NCBI GenBank assembly: GCA_045637505.1 | Contig: JAZTZO010000065.1 | Span: 1-44,696, forward strand | Direction: 5' to 3' | Source of the DNA: RGIG4079 sp045637505 | GTDB lineage: Bacteria > Bacteroidota > Bacteroidia > Bacteroidales > Muribaculaceae | DNA length: 44,696 nt | Shown here: piece by piece, positions 1-7,973 of the stretch | How positions within the stretch are numbered: position 1 is the stretch's first letter | How the letters are laid out: each line of letters begins with the position of its first letter | The notes under the pieces: generated by a model | The model's input: only the letters and a program-made list of their open reading frames with translations | Told to the model about the DNA's origin: nothing | Database searches by the model: none | Position numbers and translations under genes: made by a program

Positions 1-1
1 A

Positions 2-187
2 CAATTGTGGAATCAGCGAAACACTCGTCGCACAAAGTTTGCTCTCTTTGACCATTTCCTATGGAGAGTTGGAAAAGCAAAAGAGAAAAGTTTTTCACTA
101 CTATTAACTCGACAAGAATATATCGATTATATCACAAAGAATATATTACCACAAAGAATTATTCGATGGCAAAAAATAAATTTCTAA
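2..187 (+). CDS. C-terminal tail of an unrecognised protein (5' end outside window)
   Basis: The reading frame is open from the left edge of the window to a TAA at 185-187 and has no ATG, so if real it is the last ~61 residues of a gene that starts outside. The peptide is basic and aromatic-rich (FDHFLWRVGKAKEKSF, then QEYIDYITKNILPQRIIRW). I do not recognise the family. It ends 12 bases before the ATG of the LRR protein, so the two could share a transcript. It could also be a chance open frame; the even, non-repetitive composition makes a real tail slightly more likely. Confidence 0.4.
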   Translation, partial: QLWNQRNTRRTKFALFDHFLWRVGKAKEKSFSLLLTRQEYIDYITKNILPQRIIRWQKINF

Positions 188-199
188 AATAAACTAATC

Positions 200-1933
200 A
201 TGAACAACTTAAACAAATTTTCAAGAGCAATCCTCGCGATAGCGATAATGCTCTGTGTGGCACTCCCCACACTCGCCCACGACTTTGAAGTCGGTGGAAT
301 TTATTATAACTACATCGACCAAACAGCAAAAACTGTTGCGGTGACATATAGAGGAAGTGAATATTATGATTATTCCAACGAATACACTGGTTCAGTTACT
401 ATCCCTTCATCTGTTACATATAGTGGCACCACCTATTCCGTCACCGAGATTGGCTCAAATGCGTTCTATAATTGCACTGGCTTGACCTCGGTAACTATTG
501 GCAATTCCGTCACCTCGATTGGTCGCTATGCGTTCTCTTATTGCGATGGCTTGACCTCCGTGACCATTCCCAATTCCGTAACCTCGATTGGCGACTTTGC
601 GTTCTATGATTGCAGTGGTTTTACCGAAGTTAATATTTCTGATTTATCAGCATGGTGCAAGATTGATTTTAGTAATTATGCCGCAAATCCGTTATATTAT
701 GCAAAGAAGTTCAAACTTAATGGCGCAGAAAAAAAAGATTTAGTTATACCTAATGATATTACCGAAATAAAAAACCATGCGTTCTCTGGTTGCAGTGGCT
801 TGGCCTCGATAACCATCCCCAATTCCGTTGTCTCAATTGGCGACGCTGCGTTCTATTATTGCAGTGGCTTGACCTCTATTACCATCCCCAATTCCGTTAC
901 CTCTATTGGCTCCGAGGCGTTCTATTATTGCAGTGGCTTGACCTCTATCACTATCCCCAATTCCGTCACCTCTATTGGCTCCTCTGCGTTCGATGGATGC
1001 AGTGGCTTGACCGAAGTTAATATTCTTGATTTATCAGCATGGTGCAAGATTGATTTTGGTGATTCTGACGCAAATCCGTTATGTTATGCAAAGAAGATCA
1101 AACTTAATGGCGCAGAAATAAAAGATTTAGTTATACCCAATGATATTACCAAAATAAAAGATTATGCGTTTTATCGTTGCTCTGGCTTGACCTCGATCAC
1201 CATCCCCAATTCCGTCACCTCTATCGGTGAAAGAGCGTTCGCTTATTGCGACGGCTTGACCTCTATCACCATACCCAATTCCGTAACCTCTATCGGCGAT
1301 AAGGCGTTCAATTGCGACAATTTAAGAATTGTAAAAAGTTTGAGTAATACACCTCAACAATGTGATGATTATGCATTCGGTGAAAATCCTGCAGCTTTGT
1401 TAATGGTGCCAAAAGGCTCAATGATGAGTTATATGATTGCTGATGGGTGGCGACATTTTACTAAAATTCAAGAATTTGAAGTTGAAGATGCTGTAAAACC
1501 AGTTCTTACTATTGCATATCCCGAAGGAGGAGTGATAAAGCAAAAAGTCGATAATGGTACAATACTTGAATTGCAAATTGTTCCATCTAACGGCTGGAAA
1601 TGTAATAGTGTAACATTTAATGGAGTTGATGTTACCAATAATCTTGATGCAGATGGCAACTACAACACCCCATCAATAACAGCCGATTCGCAATTAAGCA
1701 TAGTTTTTATGAAAGATGATAGTGGTGTAGAATCTACACTTGCAAATGATATAAAAGTGTGTGTAAATGGCAATACTGTAACGATTTTAGGAGCAGATGA
1801 ATTTGATGATGTTGAAATATATAACACATCAGGTATTAATGTTTACAATGGCATTGAAAAGTCAATAACACTCGATTCTAACGGCATTTATATATTAACC
1901 GTTGAAGGTCAAACATTCAAATTTGCGATGTAA
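200..1933 (+). CDS. BspA-like leucine-rich-repeat (LRR_5) surface protein
   Basis: 577 aa. Residues 1-26 form a signal peptide (hydrophobic core AILAIAIMLCVALPTLA, cut likely before HDFE). Residues ~80-400 hold about nine 23-aa LRR_5/BspA repeats of the form VTSIGxxAFxxCxGLTSITIPNS. Two non-LRR islands of ~55 aa (beginning TEVNISDLSAWCKIDF and TEVNILDLSAWCKIDF) sit 129 aa apart, showing a duplicated macro-unit. After the repeats comes a beta-rich region. The last ~60 residues (IYNTSGINVYNG then GIYILTVEGQTFKFAM) resemble the short C-terminal beta-sandwich sorting-type domains of Bacteroidetes secreted proteins, although the exact type IX signal is degenerate. BspA relatives are surface proteins that bind host proteins or other bacteria; binding here is an inference from family only. 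No clear TAnnTTTG promoter lies directly upstream. Confidence 0.9.
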   Translation: MNNLNKFSRAILAIAIMLCVALPTLAHDFEVGGIYYNYIDQTAKTVAVTYRGSEYYDYSNEYTGSVTIPSSVTYSGTTYSVTEIGSNAFYNCTGLTSVTIGNSVTSIGRYAFSYCDGLTSVTIPNSVTSIGDFAFYDCSGFTEVNISDLSAWCKIDFSNYAANPLYYAKKFKLNGAEKKDLVIPNDITEIKNHAFSGCSGLASITIPNSVVSIGDAAFYYCSGLTSITIPNSVTSIGSEAFYYCSGLTSITIPNSVTSIGSSAFDGCSGLTEVNILDLSAWCKIDFGDSDANPLCYAKKIKLNGAEIKDLVIPNDITKIKDYAFYRCSGLTSITIPNSVTSIGERAFAYCDGLTSITIPNSVTSIGDKAFNCDNLRIVKSLSNTPQQCDDYAFGENPAALLMVPKGSMMSYMIADGWRHFTKIQEFEVEDAVKPVLTIAYPEGGVIKQKVDNGTILELQIVPSNGWKCNSVTFNGVDVTNNLDADGNYNTPSITADSQLSIVFMKDDSGVESTLANDIKVCVNGNTVTILGADEFDDVEIYNTSGINVYNGIEKSITLDSNGIYILTVEGQTFKFAM

Positions 1934-2060
1934 ATTAATCATTAATAGAAAAAAGGTATTTGTTTGGTTAATATCTCTAACGACCTTAGAGACTTTATAG
2001 ACCTTAACGACTCTATAAAACAATCCCACAAAGACGATAATTGAAACAATTTCCTAGGTG

Positions 2061-2092
2061 AATAGGTCGTGGCATCCGTGCCACGACCTATT
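2061..2092. terminator. 14-bp perfect hairpin, likely bidirectional terminator
   Basis: Arms 2061-2074 and 2079-2092 are perfect reverse complements (core AGGTCGTGGCA) around a TCCG loop, followed by TTTAATTT on the plus strand. It lies between two convergent genes, 128 bases after the LRR stop and ~360 bases past the DHHW stop. It could also be one copy of a dispersed palindromic repeat. Confidence 0.55.
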
Positions 2093-2140
2093 TAATTTCC
2101 CTATAAATCCACCACAACAACCCACTTTATAAAGAAGAAT

Positions 2141-2275
2141 CAAGCCACAACTCTCCTCCTGCCACGAAGTGGATAGGAGAACCTCGCAGAGCTCACGAGT
2201 GAGCGAGCAGTGTATGTCGGCCTGCCGGTACACGATAGCGAGCCTCACCGTAACTGTCACGAAGTGACGAGGTGG
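2141..2275. repeat. Cluster of small palindromes, possible dispersed intergenic element
   Basis: Three mini-hairpins share the form CAC-GA(A)-GTG: CCAC-GAA-GTGG (2162-2172), GCTCAC-GA-GTGAGC (2191-2204) and GTCAC-GAA-GTGAC (2256-2268). A fourth hairpin has GTGTA at 2210 pairing with TACAC at 2229-2233. An outer pairing ACCTCG (2181-2186) with CGAGGT (2268-2273) could enclose the inner ones. The repeated loop sequence and nesting suggest a structured repeat rather than a decayed gene. Confidence 0.45.
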
Positions 2276-2450
2276 TTAAAATATGTCTTTTCTGTCCAAA
2301 TAAAATCTGCAAGTTTCAGCGCCTTTCCGCGTGAAAATAACCTGTCCTTCTGTTCTTATGTCCCCAAAAAATGCGCTTTCCGCGCGAGAACAACTTTCAA
2401 CTTTCAATTTTCAACTATCTTGCGGTTTCGGCGTGAGATGTAATATGAAT

Positions 2451-3863
2451 TTATCTCACTGAGTCGTTTGTTGATCTTTTCTTTGAGGAATTGGTGTCAG
2501 TTTTGGCAATTGCTTTATTAGCTCTTATCACGCTACCCGGTTGTTGAGTGAGGAACTCTTTATATGCGTTTATTGTTTTATATGAACAAGCAAAAGTTAT
2601 ATTGTTTGCGAGAATGAGATCGGTAATTTTGTTTTCTCTCACATATGTCTTAAGGTTGGGAGTGAAGTAGCGCGAGTCGATAACATGTATTTCCTCAAAA
2701 GTGAAGAATAGATATGATGGAATGGGGTTGCCGTAACTATCTTTCAACATAGCCATGCGACGACCATTTTTAGTGGCAGTCCTTATTTGAGTGATTTTGC
2801 TATCGCCACCCATAAAGGTACAATAAGCGCCACCCGAACCATCTTTGAATTTATAGAAAAATTGTCCTTGCACAGGCTTGCTTTCACTTATTACATTGTA
2901 ATTCTTGTCAACACGATAATTGATATATGTAGTGGTATATTCAATATTGCGTGGAGTGTAGTAAACAAAATCCTCGGGCGAATTTTTCACCGAAATATCT
3001 TTAGAGTAACGATGCATAGAGCCCACATAGCCTTTCACTACATGTCGGTCATAGTGAGATAGGTCGCGAAAGGGGAGTCCTGCAGTTTTAGCAATGGCTT
3101 GAGCCGCATAATATGCCCCAAGGGGCGACCAATGGTGGTCGGTGCGAAGGTAGATATCTTCGTGGGTGTGTTGTGAGAGAGGTGTATATGCATCAATCGA
3201 TTTCACACCTGGAGCAAGTTTGCTATATGCCTGGTTGATGGTAGCAAGTTGCGATTTCATGCGGCTTTTGGCCTTTTGAGGACAATAGAACTCAACGGCA
3301 GTGGGGATAATCAAACAGTAGATGTTCACTTCGGGACCAAATGATTCTCGATACTTATTGGCGAGATTGGCATATGAGTTGCAAGCACCAGGAGCACCAC
3401 CATAGGCCATTAAGGCTCTCACATTAGGCTCTGATCCCACGAGAACTATCCCAGCATTGGCAATTTTTGCTTTGTCTTCGATATTCATCTTTGCCGAGGT
3501 TGAGTCGGTAACCTGTTTAGCCGAGTCGGTTGCTCCTTGAGGTTTATTGTCGCTGTCGCCAGCAAGGAATGTCACCTCTTCGTCGGGTGATGTAGATAAA
3601 TTGAGTTTCTTTGCCTTGTCAACTTCCATGCTCAATGCCATGAGATTGTCGCGATAGGGTTCGCTATCGCTATACCACGACGATAACTCGGTCATGAAAG
3701 CCCCCGATTTAAGTTTCTCCCATGAAAACTCGGGAAACTTTGCCAATTCACGATTCTCAAGTTGCGAGACAGTGCTTCGAGGAAAAAAGTTGAAAACTAT
3801 CGTTACCGAGGCAATGATAGTGAGCAGTAGTGCAATATATATTATGTTTTGAGTTCTTTTCAT
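2451..3863 (-). CDS. DHHW-family (AlgJ/AlgX-like) protein, long paralogue
   Basis: 470 aa. Residues 7-27 form one N-terminal membrane helix or uncleaved signal, and the body should be periplasmic. Residues 35-75 (ENRELAKFPEFSW ... WYSDSEPYRDNL) match the usual start of DHHW/AlgJ proteins. The family motif DHHW is at 242-245, and a KDSYGN motif with candidate nucleophile Ser376 follows, giving a Ser-Asp-His arrangement like AlgJ/AlgX SGNH-type acetyltransferases. A low-complexity D/S/T linker lies at ~90-130. It is the last gene of a leftward run (MBOAT, short DHHW, this), with a 21-base gap before it. Likely role: taking acetyl groups delivered by the MBOAT protein and placing them on an exported glycan. 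The substrate is unknown. Confidence 0.85.
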   Translation of the reverse strand: MKRTQNIIYIALLLTIIASVTIVFNFFPRSTVSQLENRELAKFPEFSWEKLKSGAFMTELSSWYSDSEPYRDNLMALSMEVDKAKKLNLSTSPDEEVTFLAGDSDNKPQGATDSAKQVTDSTSAKMNIEDKAKIANAGIVLVGSEPNVRALMAYGGAPGACNSYANLANKYRESFGPEVNIYCLIIPTAVEFYCPQKAKSRMKSQLATINQAYSKLAPGVKSIDAYTPLSQHTHEDIYLRTDHHWSPLGAYYAAQAIAKTAGLPFRDLSHYDRHVVKGYVGSMHRYSKDISVKNSPEDFVYYTPRNIEYTTTYINYRVDKNYNVISESKPVQGQFFYKFKDGSGGAYCTFMGGDSKITQIRTATKNGRRMAMLKDSYGNPIPSYLFFTFEEIHVIDSRYFTPNLKTYVRENKITDLILANNITFACSYKTINAYKEFLTQQPGSVIRANKAIAKTDTNSSKKRSTNDSVR

Positions 3864-3884
3864 TAGAAGAAATAGTGGGTATGT

Positions 3885-4940
3885 TTATTGTTCAAGGAAG
3901 CGTTTGTAGGCGTTTACGGCTTTAGGATTGCAAGCAAAAGAGATGTTGTTGGCAAGCAAAATGTCGGTGATGCCATGTTCGCTCACATAGTCTTTGAGAT
4001 TGCGATTAAAATAACGATAGTCGAGCACATGTATTTCTTCAAATGAGTAGAAGAGATAGCCGGGAAGGGCATTGCCAAAACTATCTTTAATGATTATCAA
4101 TCGACGGCCATTGTCGGTTGCTGTTCTCACTTGAACGATTTTGCTATCGCCACCCATAAAGGTGCAATAAGAATTCACTCCTTTAAAGTTGAGGAAGAAA
4201 TCACCTTGATGAGGAGCACTTTCTTTTACGATGTTTTTGCGACTTTTGTCGAGAGAGAAAGTAATATAAGTAGTTGTATAGTCAATGCCTTGAGGTTTAT
4301 AATACACAAAGTCCTCAGGCGATTTTTTTACTGAAGCATCTTTAGAGTACATGTGCATAGTACCCACATAATCGGGGATAACGACCTCTTCGTAGTGCGA
4401 TAAATCCATAAAAGGCACATAAGCCGCTTCGGCAAATGCTTTAGCAGCATAATAACCTCCAAGAGGAGCCCAGTGGTGGTCGGTGCGAGAATATATTGGC
4501 TCGTGAGCATGTTGACCAAGAATGGTGTACATATCAACAGGAACAACTCCTGGTTCAAGAGCTTCAAACATTATATTAAGCGCATCGGCTTGACTTTTAG
4601 TCCAATCTTTGGCTGCATCGGGGCAATAGAATGCTACGGCAGTGGGAATCGCAGTGAGATAGATGTTTACTGTGTCGCCAAATGTGTGTTTGTAAAGGTT
4701 GGCACACTCGGCATATGCTATAGCGTTGGCCTTTGTTGTGCCAAAGCCGTTGAACGCTCTCACCGTGTCAACACTACCGGTGAGAATAACACCAGTGCGA
4801 GTTTTGCGAGCCGAAGCATGAGGGTTTACGGTATTGACATATTCTTCTACATGGCAATCAATTTTTTCTTGAGCAGTAGAGTTGAAACATGTAAGCGATG
4901 CAACAAGTAATATGCTTGAAAAAGTTTTAAATATGTTCAT
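3885..4940 (-). CDS. DHHW-family (AlgJ/AlgX-like) protein, short paralogue
   Basis: 351 aa. A signal peptide (residues 1-23, ending STAQ) implies a freely exported protein. DHHW occurs at 154-157 and KDSFGN with Ser287 follows, so the catalytic set seen in AlgJ/AlgX-like enzymes is present. It aligns with the C-terminal ~340 residues of its downstream neighbour almost end to end (shared blocks include RTDHHW, MGGDSKI, RTAT-NGRR, FEEIHV and LANNI-FAC) but lacks the N-terminal NRELAKFPEF segment and the linker. The two genes are therefore a tandem duplication. It starts 14 bases after the MBOAT stop. Probably periplasmic O-acetyl transfer or an accessory to it. Confidence 0.85.
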   Translation of the reverse strand: MNIFKTFSSILLVASLTCFNSTAQEKIDCHVEEYVNTVNPHASARKTRTGVILTGSVDTVRAFNGFGTTKANAIAYAECANLYKHTFGDTVNIYLTAIPTAVAFYCPDAAKDWTKSQADALNIMFEALEPGVVPVDMYTILGQHAHEPIYSRTDHHWAPLGGYYAAKAFAEAAYVPFMDLSHYEEVVIPDYVGTMHMYSKDASVKKSPEDFVYYKPQGIDYTTTYITFSLDKSRKNIVKESAPHQGDFFLNFKGVNSYCTFMGGDSKIVQVRTATDNGRRLIIIKDSFGNALPGYLFYSFEEIHVLDYRYFNRNLKDYVSEHGITDILLANNISFACNPKAVNAYKRFLEQ

Positions 4941-4954
4941 AATTAATGTTGAGT

Positions 4955-6403
4955 TTAGAAACGTGTATAGATAAATGCGTTATTAGTAGCACCAACAAGA
5001 AGTGCGATGCTTAAAATTAATATTGTGATAGAAATTATTGTTTGTAAAGACAGTTTAATCCATGATAGAGCAGTAGTGTGATTGCTCAATTTGCGAGAAA
5101 GCATGTTTGCCGCAAATGTGCGAGTGGGCATACTGAATATTATAGCCACAATCCACAACCAGAAGTTGCTGAAAAATGCGCTCTCTTCAACTATGTCGCA
5201 TGTGGCAGCTGTGTTACCAAAGAATGAATTGATAAAGATGAGCAAATGGTCGAAACTTTCAAAGTAGAACAGCCCCCAACCAAATACGATAAGCACCAAA
5301 CTATAAGTATGAAGTAATGCTTTAGGGATTTTGTTAATCACGCGCAGTAGGGTATATTTTTCAAGAGTAACGATTACTCCAAAATATAGCCCCCACAAAA
5401 TAAAGTTCCAACTTGCGCCATGCCACATGCCAGTGAGAAACCACACAACAAAAAGGTTCAACACTTGGTGGCGACGATTGCCCCCAAGAGGGATATATAC
5501 ATAGTCGCGGAAGAAGCTACCCAGTGATATGTGCCAACGACGCCAAAAATCGGTTATTGAATTAGCGCAATATGGGTGGTTGAAGTTCTCATTAAAGTGA
5601 AATCCCATGCAGCGTCCCATTCCTATTGCCATATCGGAATAACCCGAGAAATCAAAGTAGATTTGGAATGTGAACGCCATTATCCCTATCCAAGCACCAG
5701 CTGTAGAGAGATCATTGACACCATTGAGGAGAAATTGGTCGGCCAATTCCGAGAACTGATTGGCGATAATTACTTTTTTACCAAGGCCAATGAGAAAACG
5801 ATATACTCCATCAGAAACATCGCTTAACGTAACTTTGCGGTCGCTGATTTCGCGAGCAATAGTGTCGTAGCGCACAATGGGACCAGCAACAAGTTGTGGG
5901 AACATTGAAATGTAGAGCAACAGGTTGCCAAAGTGGCGTTGTGCCGGTGACTCACGGCGATATACATCAACAAGATATGATATTGATTGGAAAATATAGA
6001 AACTAATACCTATGGGTAGCGATATTTTGGGTATTGTCATTGGGATACCCATATCGCAAAGTGTTTGAGCAAAGAATCCTGCATATTTAAATATACCAAG
6101 GATTGCAATATTACATATCAGTCCGAGTACTAATGCCGTTTTGCGTGATTTTCCTTTAAATCGGTCAATTCCCAATCCACTCAAGTAGTTGAGAAAAACG
6201 CATATAATCATCAAGAAAACATAAATAGGTTCGCCCCAACCATAAAATATGAGTGAGAAAATAACGATTATGATGTTTTTTGATAAACAACTATGATGAT
6301 TATGGTTTGATAAAAGCTTGCGATCGATAATTGAAGCAAGCAAATAGCATAATGCAAAAACTGGGATAAATACAAATAAGAAGAAAAGGTCAGAAAATAC
6401 CAT
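4955..6403 (-). CDS. MBOAT family membrane-bound O-acyltransferase (AlgI/DltB-like)
   Basis: 482 aa from the ATG at 6403, an inner-membrane protein with about ten helices. It begins MVFSDLFFLFVFIPVF, the usual AlgI start. Family blocks are ISFYIFQSISYLVDVYR, FPQLVAGPIVRY, DFWRRWHISLGSFFRDYVYIPLGG and the catalytic-His block LTGMWHGASW. A longer frame to a TTG at 6436 exists, but the ATG fits the family better. MBOAT proteins of this kind move an acyl (usually acetyl) group across the membrane to a periplasmic partner; the two DHHW proteins directly downstream (gaps 14 and 21 bases) are the obvious partners. No DltA/DltC genes are nearby, so AlgI-type glycan acetylation is more likely than D-alanylation. 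Confidence 0.92.
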   Translation of the reverse strand: MVFSDLFFLFVFIPVFALCYLLASIIDRKLLSNHNHHSCLSKNIIIVIFSLIFYGWGEPIYVFLMIICVFLNYLSGLGIDRFKGKSRKTALVLGLICNIAILGIFKYAGFFAQTLCDMGIPMTIPKISLPIGISFYIFQSISYLVDVYRRESPAQRHFGNLLLYISMFPQLVAGPIVRYDTIAREISDRKVTLSDVSDGVYRFLIGLGKKVIIANQFSELADQFLLNGVNDLSTAGAWIGIMAFTFQIYFDFSGYSDMAIGMGRCMGFHFNENFNHPYCANSITDFWRRWHISLGSFFRDYVYIPLGGNRRHQVLNLFVVWFLTGMWHGASWNFILWGLYFGVIVTLEKYTLLRVINKIPKALLHTYSLVLIVFGWGLFYFESFDHLLIFINSFFGNTAATCDIVEESAFFSNFWLWIVAIIFSMPTRTFAANMLSRKLSNHTTALSWIKLSLQTIISITILILSIALLVGATNNAFIYTRF

Positions 6404-6441
6404 TATTAAACTGAGTAAAAGGAGTTTACATAGCAAGTAAC

Positions 6442-6472
6442 CCCGATGTTTTATAAATCGGGTGCAAAGTTA
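6442..6472 (-). promoter_or_regulatory. Promoter -7 element and leader hairpin for the MBOAT-DHHW operon
   Basis: On the minus strand TAACTTTG (6472-6465) matches the Bacteroidetes -7 element TAnnTTTG, about 60 bases before the ATG. No clear TTTG -33 element is seen. A 6-bp hairpin (CCCGAT 6442-6447 / ATCGGG 6457-6462) would sit at the very 5' end of the transcript. Confidence 0.45.
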
Positions 6473-6548
6473 CTCATAATCTTGCAGATATCATAATCTT
6501 GCCGATTTAAAAAGCAACAAAATAGGGTGAAAATATGTTGATAAAGAT

Positions 6549-7952
6549 TTATTCCCAACAACGAGTCTTGTCGGCAATTTGAGGGATAGTTGAGGAGTGG
6601 TAGGTAGGGTTGTAGCCACGAAGTCGTTGAGAGCGATAGTCGTTGAGCGCTTTTATGGCATATTTGCCGAGCACAAGCAAGGCTGCGAGATTGCATATAG
6701 TCATCATTCCCATTGTGATATCGGCTAATGCCCACACGAGGTCAAGACTCGCAACGGCGCCTATCATTACCATTGCGCCCACGGCAATGCGATAGAGATA
6801 TAATACCCATCGGCGAGATGTCAAGAATTGAATGTTTGTTTCGCCATAATAATAATTGCCCACAATGCTTGTGAATGCAAATAGAAATATTGCGATCGAT
6901 ACAAAATAGCCACCTATGTTGCCTATTTCGTGCGAGAGCGCAACTTGGGTGAGCTCAATGCCATTATATTGGGTGTAGAATGTGCCACTGCAAAGTATTA
7001 TTAATGCTGTACAAGTACAAATGATGAGCGTGTCGGTATATACAGCCAATGTTTGCACCAAACCTTGTTTTACAGGGTGCGACACCGATGCTGTTGCAGC
7101 CACATTAGGAGCCGAACCTTCTCCGGCTTCGTTGCTGAATAGTCCTCGTTTAATACCCATGAGTATAGCCATACCTAATCCACCTCCCAATGTTGATTCG
7201 ATGGAGAATGCTTCGGTGACGATGAGTTTTAATATTGTAGGAATTTGGGTGATGTTCATTGCGATAATAATCACGGCGAGAAGAATGTATGCAATGGCCA
7301 TGATGGGTACTATGATTTCACTAAATCGAGAAATGCGTTGAATGCTACCACAAATGATTAATAGAGACATGATGGTAAGCACGATTCCCACAATAGTAGG
7401 CGAAAATCCAAATGAAGCATTCATTGCCGATGCAATAGTGTTGGATTGTACGGAGTTATATGCCAGCCCGAATGTGATAGTGATTAGAACGGCAAAAGTA
7501 CCAGCCCATAGTTTATTCCCAATGCCATATTTAATATAGTAGGCTGGGCCTCCCATGAACGACTTTTCGCCTTTTATCTTATATAATTGGGCAAGTGTTG
7601 ATTCAACAAACGCATTGGCTGCGCCAAGTAGCGCAATAATCCACATCCAAAAAACAGCGCCAGGTCCTCCAATGGCAATAGCAGTGGCTACACCTGCGAG
7701 ATTTCCTGTGCCTACACGGCTCGCAATCGATACGGCAAAGGCTTGAAATGAACTTATTGAGTTGTGCTTGTCGGTAGTTGAACTATTAGGCGAGTTATGT
7801 TTCTTCCCTGAATTAGTAAGTTCTTTAATCATGTCGCCTATCATTGTAAATTGCACTCCGCGGGTTTTGATAGTGAAATATATAGCGCAAAAGAGTAGGG
7901 ACACTATAAGGATGTAGCTCCAAAAGTTATTTATCGCGTTTAGAATTTCCAT
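6549..7952 (-). CDS. Alanine/glycine:cation symporter (AGCS) family transporter
   Basis: 467 aa, about ten membrane helices. AGCS blocks: GTGNLAGVATAIAIGGPGAVFWMW near residue 80-105, FVESTLAQLYK, and the signature KRGLFSNEAGEGSAPNVAAT. The family imports alanine, glycine or related amino acids with Na+ or H+; the substrate cannot be read from the sequence. The start ATG is 21 bases after the TamB stop, so the two are probably co-transcribed. A second, diverged AGCS gene lies at 36047-37438. Confidence 0.93.
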   Translation of the reverse strand: MEILNAINNFWSYILIVSLLFCAIYFTIKTRGVQFTMIGDMIKELTNSGKKHNSPNSSTTDKHNSISSFQAFAVSIASRVGTGNLAGVATAIAIGGPGAVFWMWIIALLGAANAFVESTLAQLYKIKGEKSFMGGPAYYIKYGIGNKLWAGTFAVLITITFGLAYNSVQSNTIASAMNASFGFSPTIVGIVLTIMSLLIICGSIQRISRFSEIIVPIMAIAYILLAVIIIAMNITQIPTILKLIVTEAFSIESTLGGGLGMAILMGIKRGLFSNEAGEGSAPNVAATASVSHPVKQGLVQTLAVYTDTLIICTCTALIILCSGTFYTQYNGIELTQVALSHEIGNIGGYFVSIAIFLFAFTSIVGNYYYGETNIQFLTSRRWVLYLYRIAVGAMVMIGAVASLDLVWALADITMGMMTICNLAALLVLGKYAIKALNDYRSQRLRGYNPTYHSSTIPQIADKTRCWE

Positions 7953-7973
7953 AATAATACTATGTGTGTAATG

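Larger units (their letters stand above)
1934..2450. other. Gene-free 517-base stretch with hairpins; no convincing CDS
   Basis: Short frames exist on both strands but show no recognisable protein. What can be seen is a weak hairpin (arms 1994-2001 and 2012-2019), a strong hairpin at 2061-2092, a cluster of small palindromes at 2141-2275, and a tail (2276-2450) with three similar motifs, CCGCGTGA, CCGCGCGAG and TCGGCGTGAG, spaced through it. It separates the rightward LRR gene from the leftward DHHW gene, so both 3' ends lie here. Confidence 0.6.

Noticed and set aside
790..1020. Overlapping frame with QWLDLYYHPQFRYLYWL repeats
   Set aside because: Frame-shifted reading of the LRR repeats; its periodicity comes from the real gene.
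2054..2260. 68-codon minus-strand frame over the hairpin-rich intergenic region
   Set aside because: Starts within the palindrome cluster and spans the 2061-2092 hairpin; better explained as a structured repeat than a gene.
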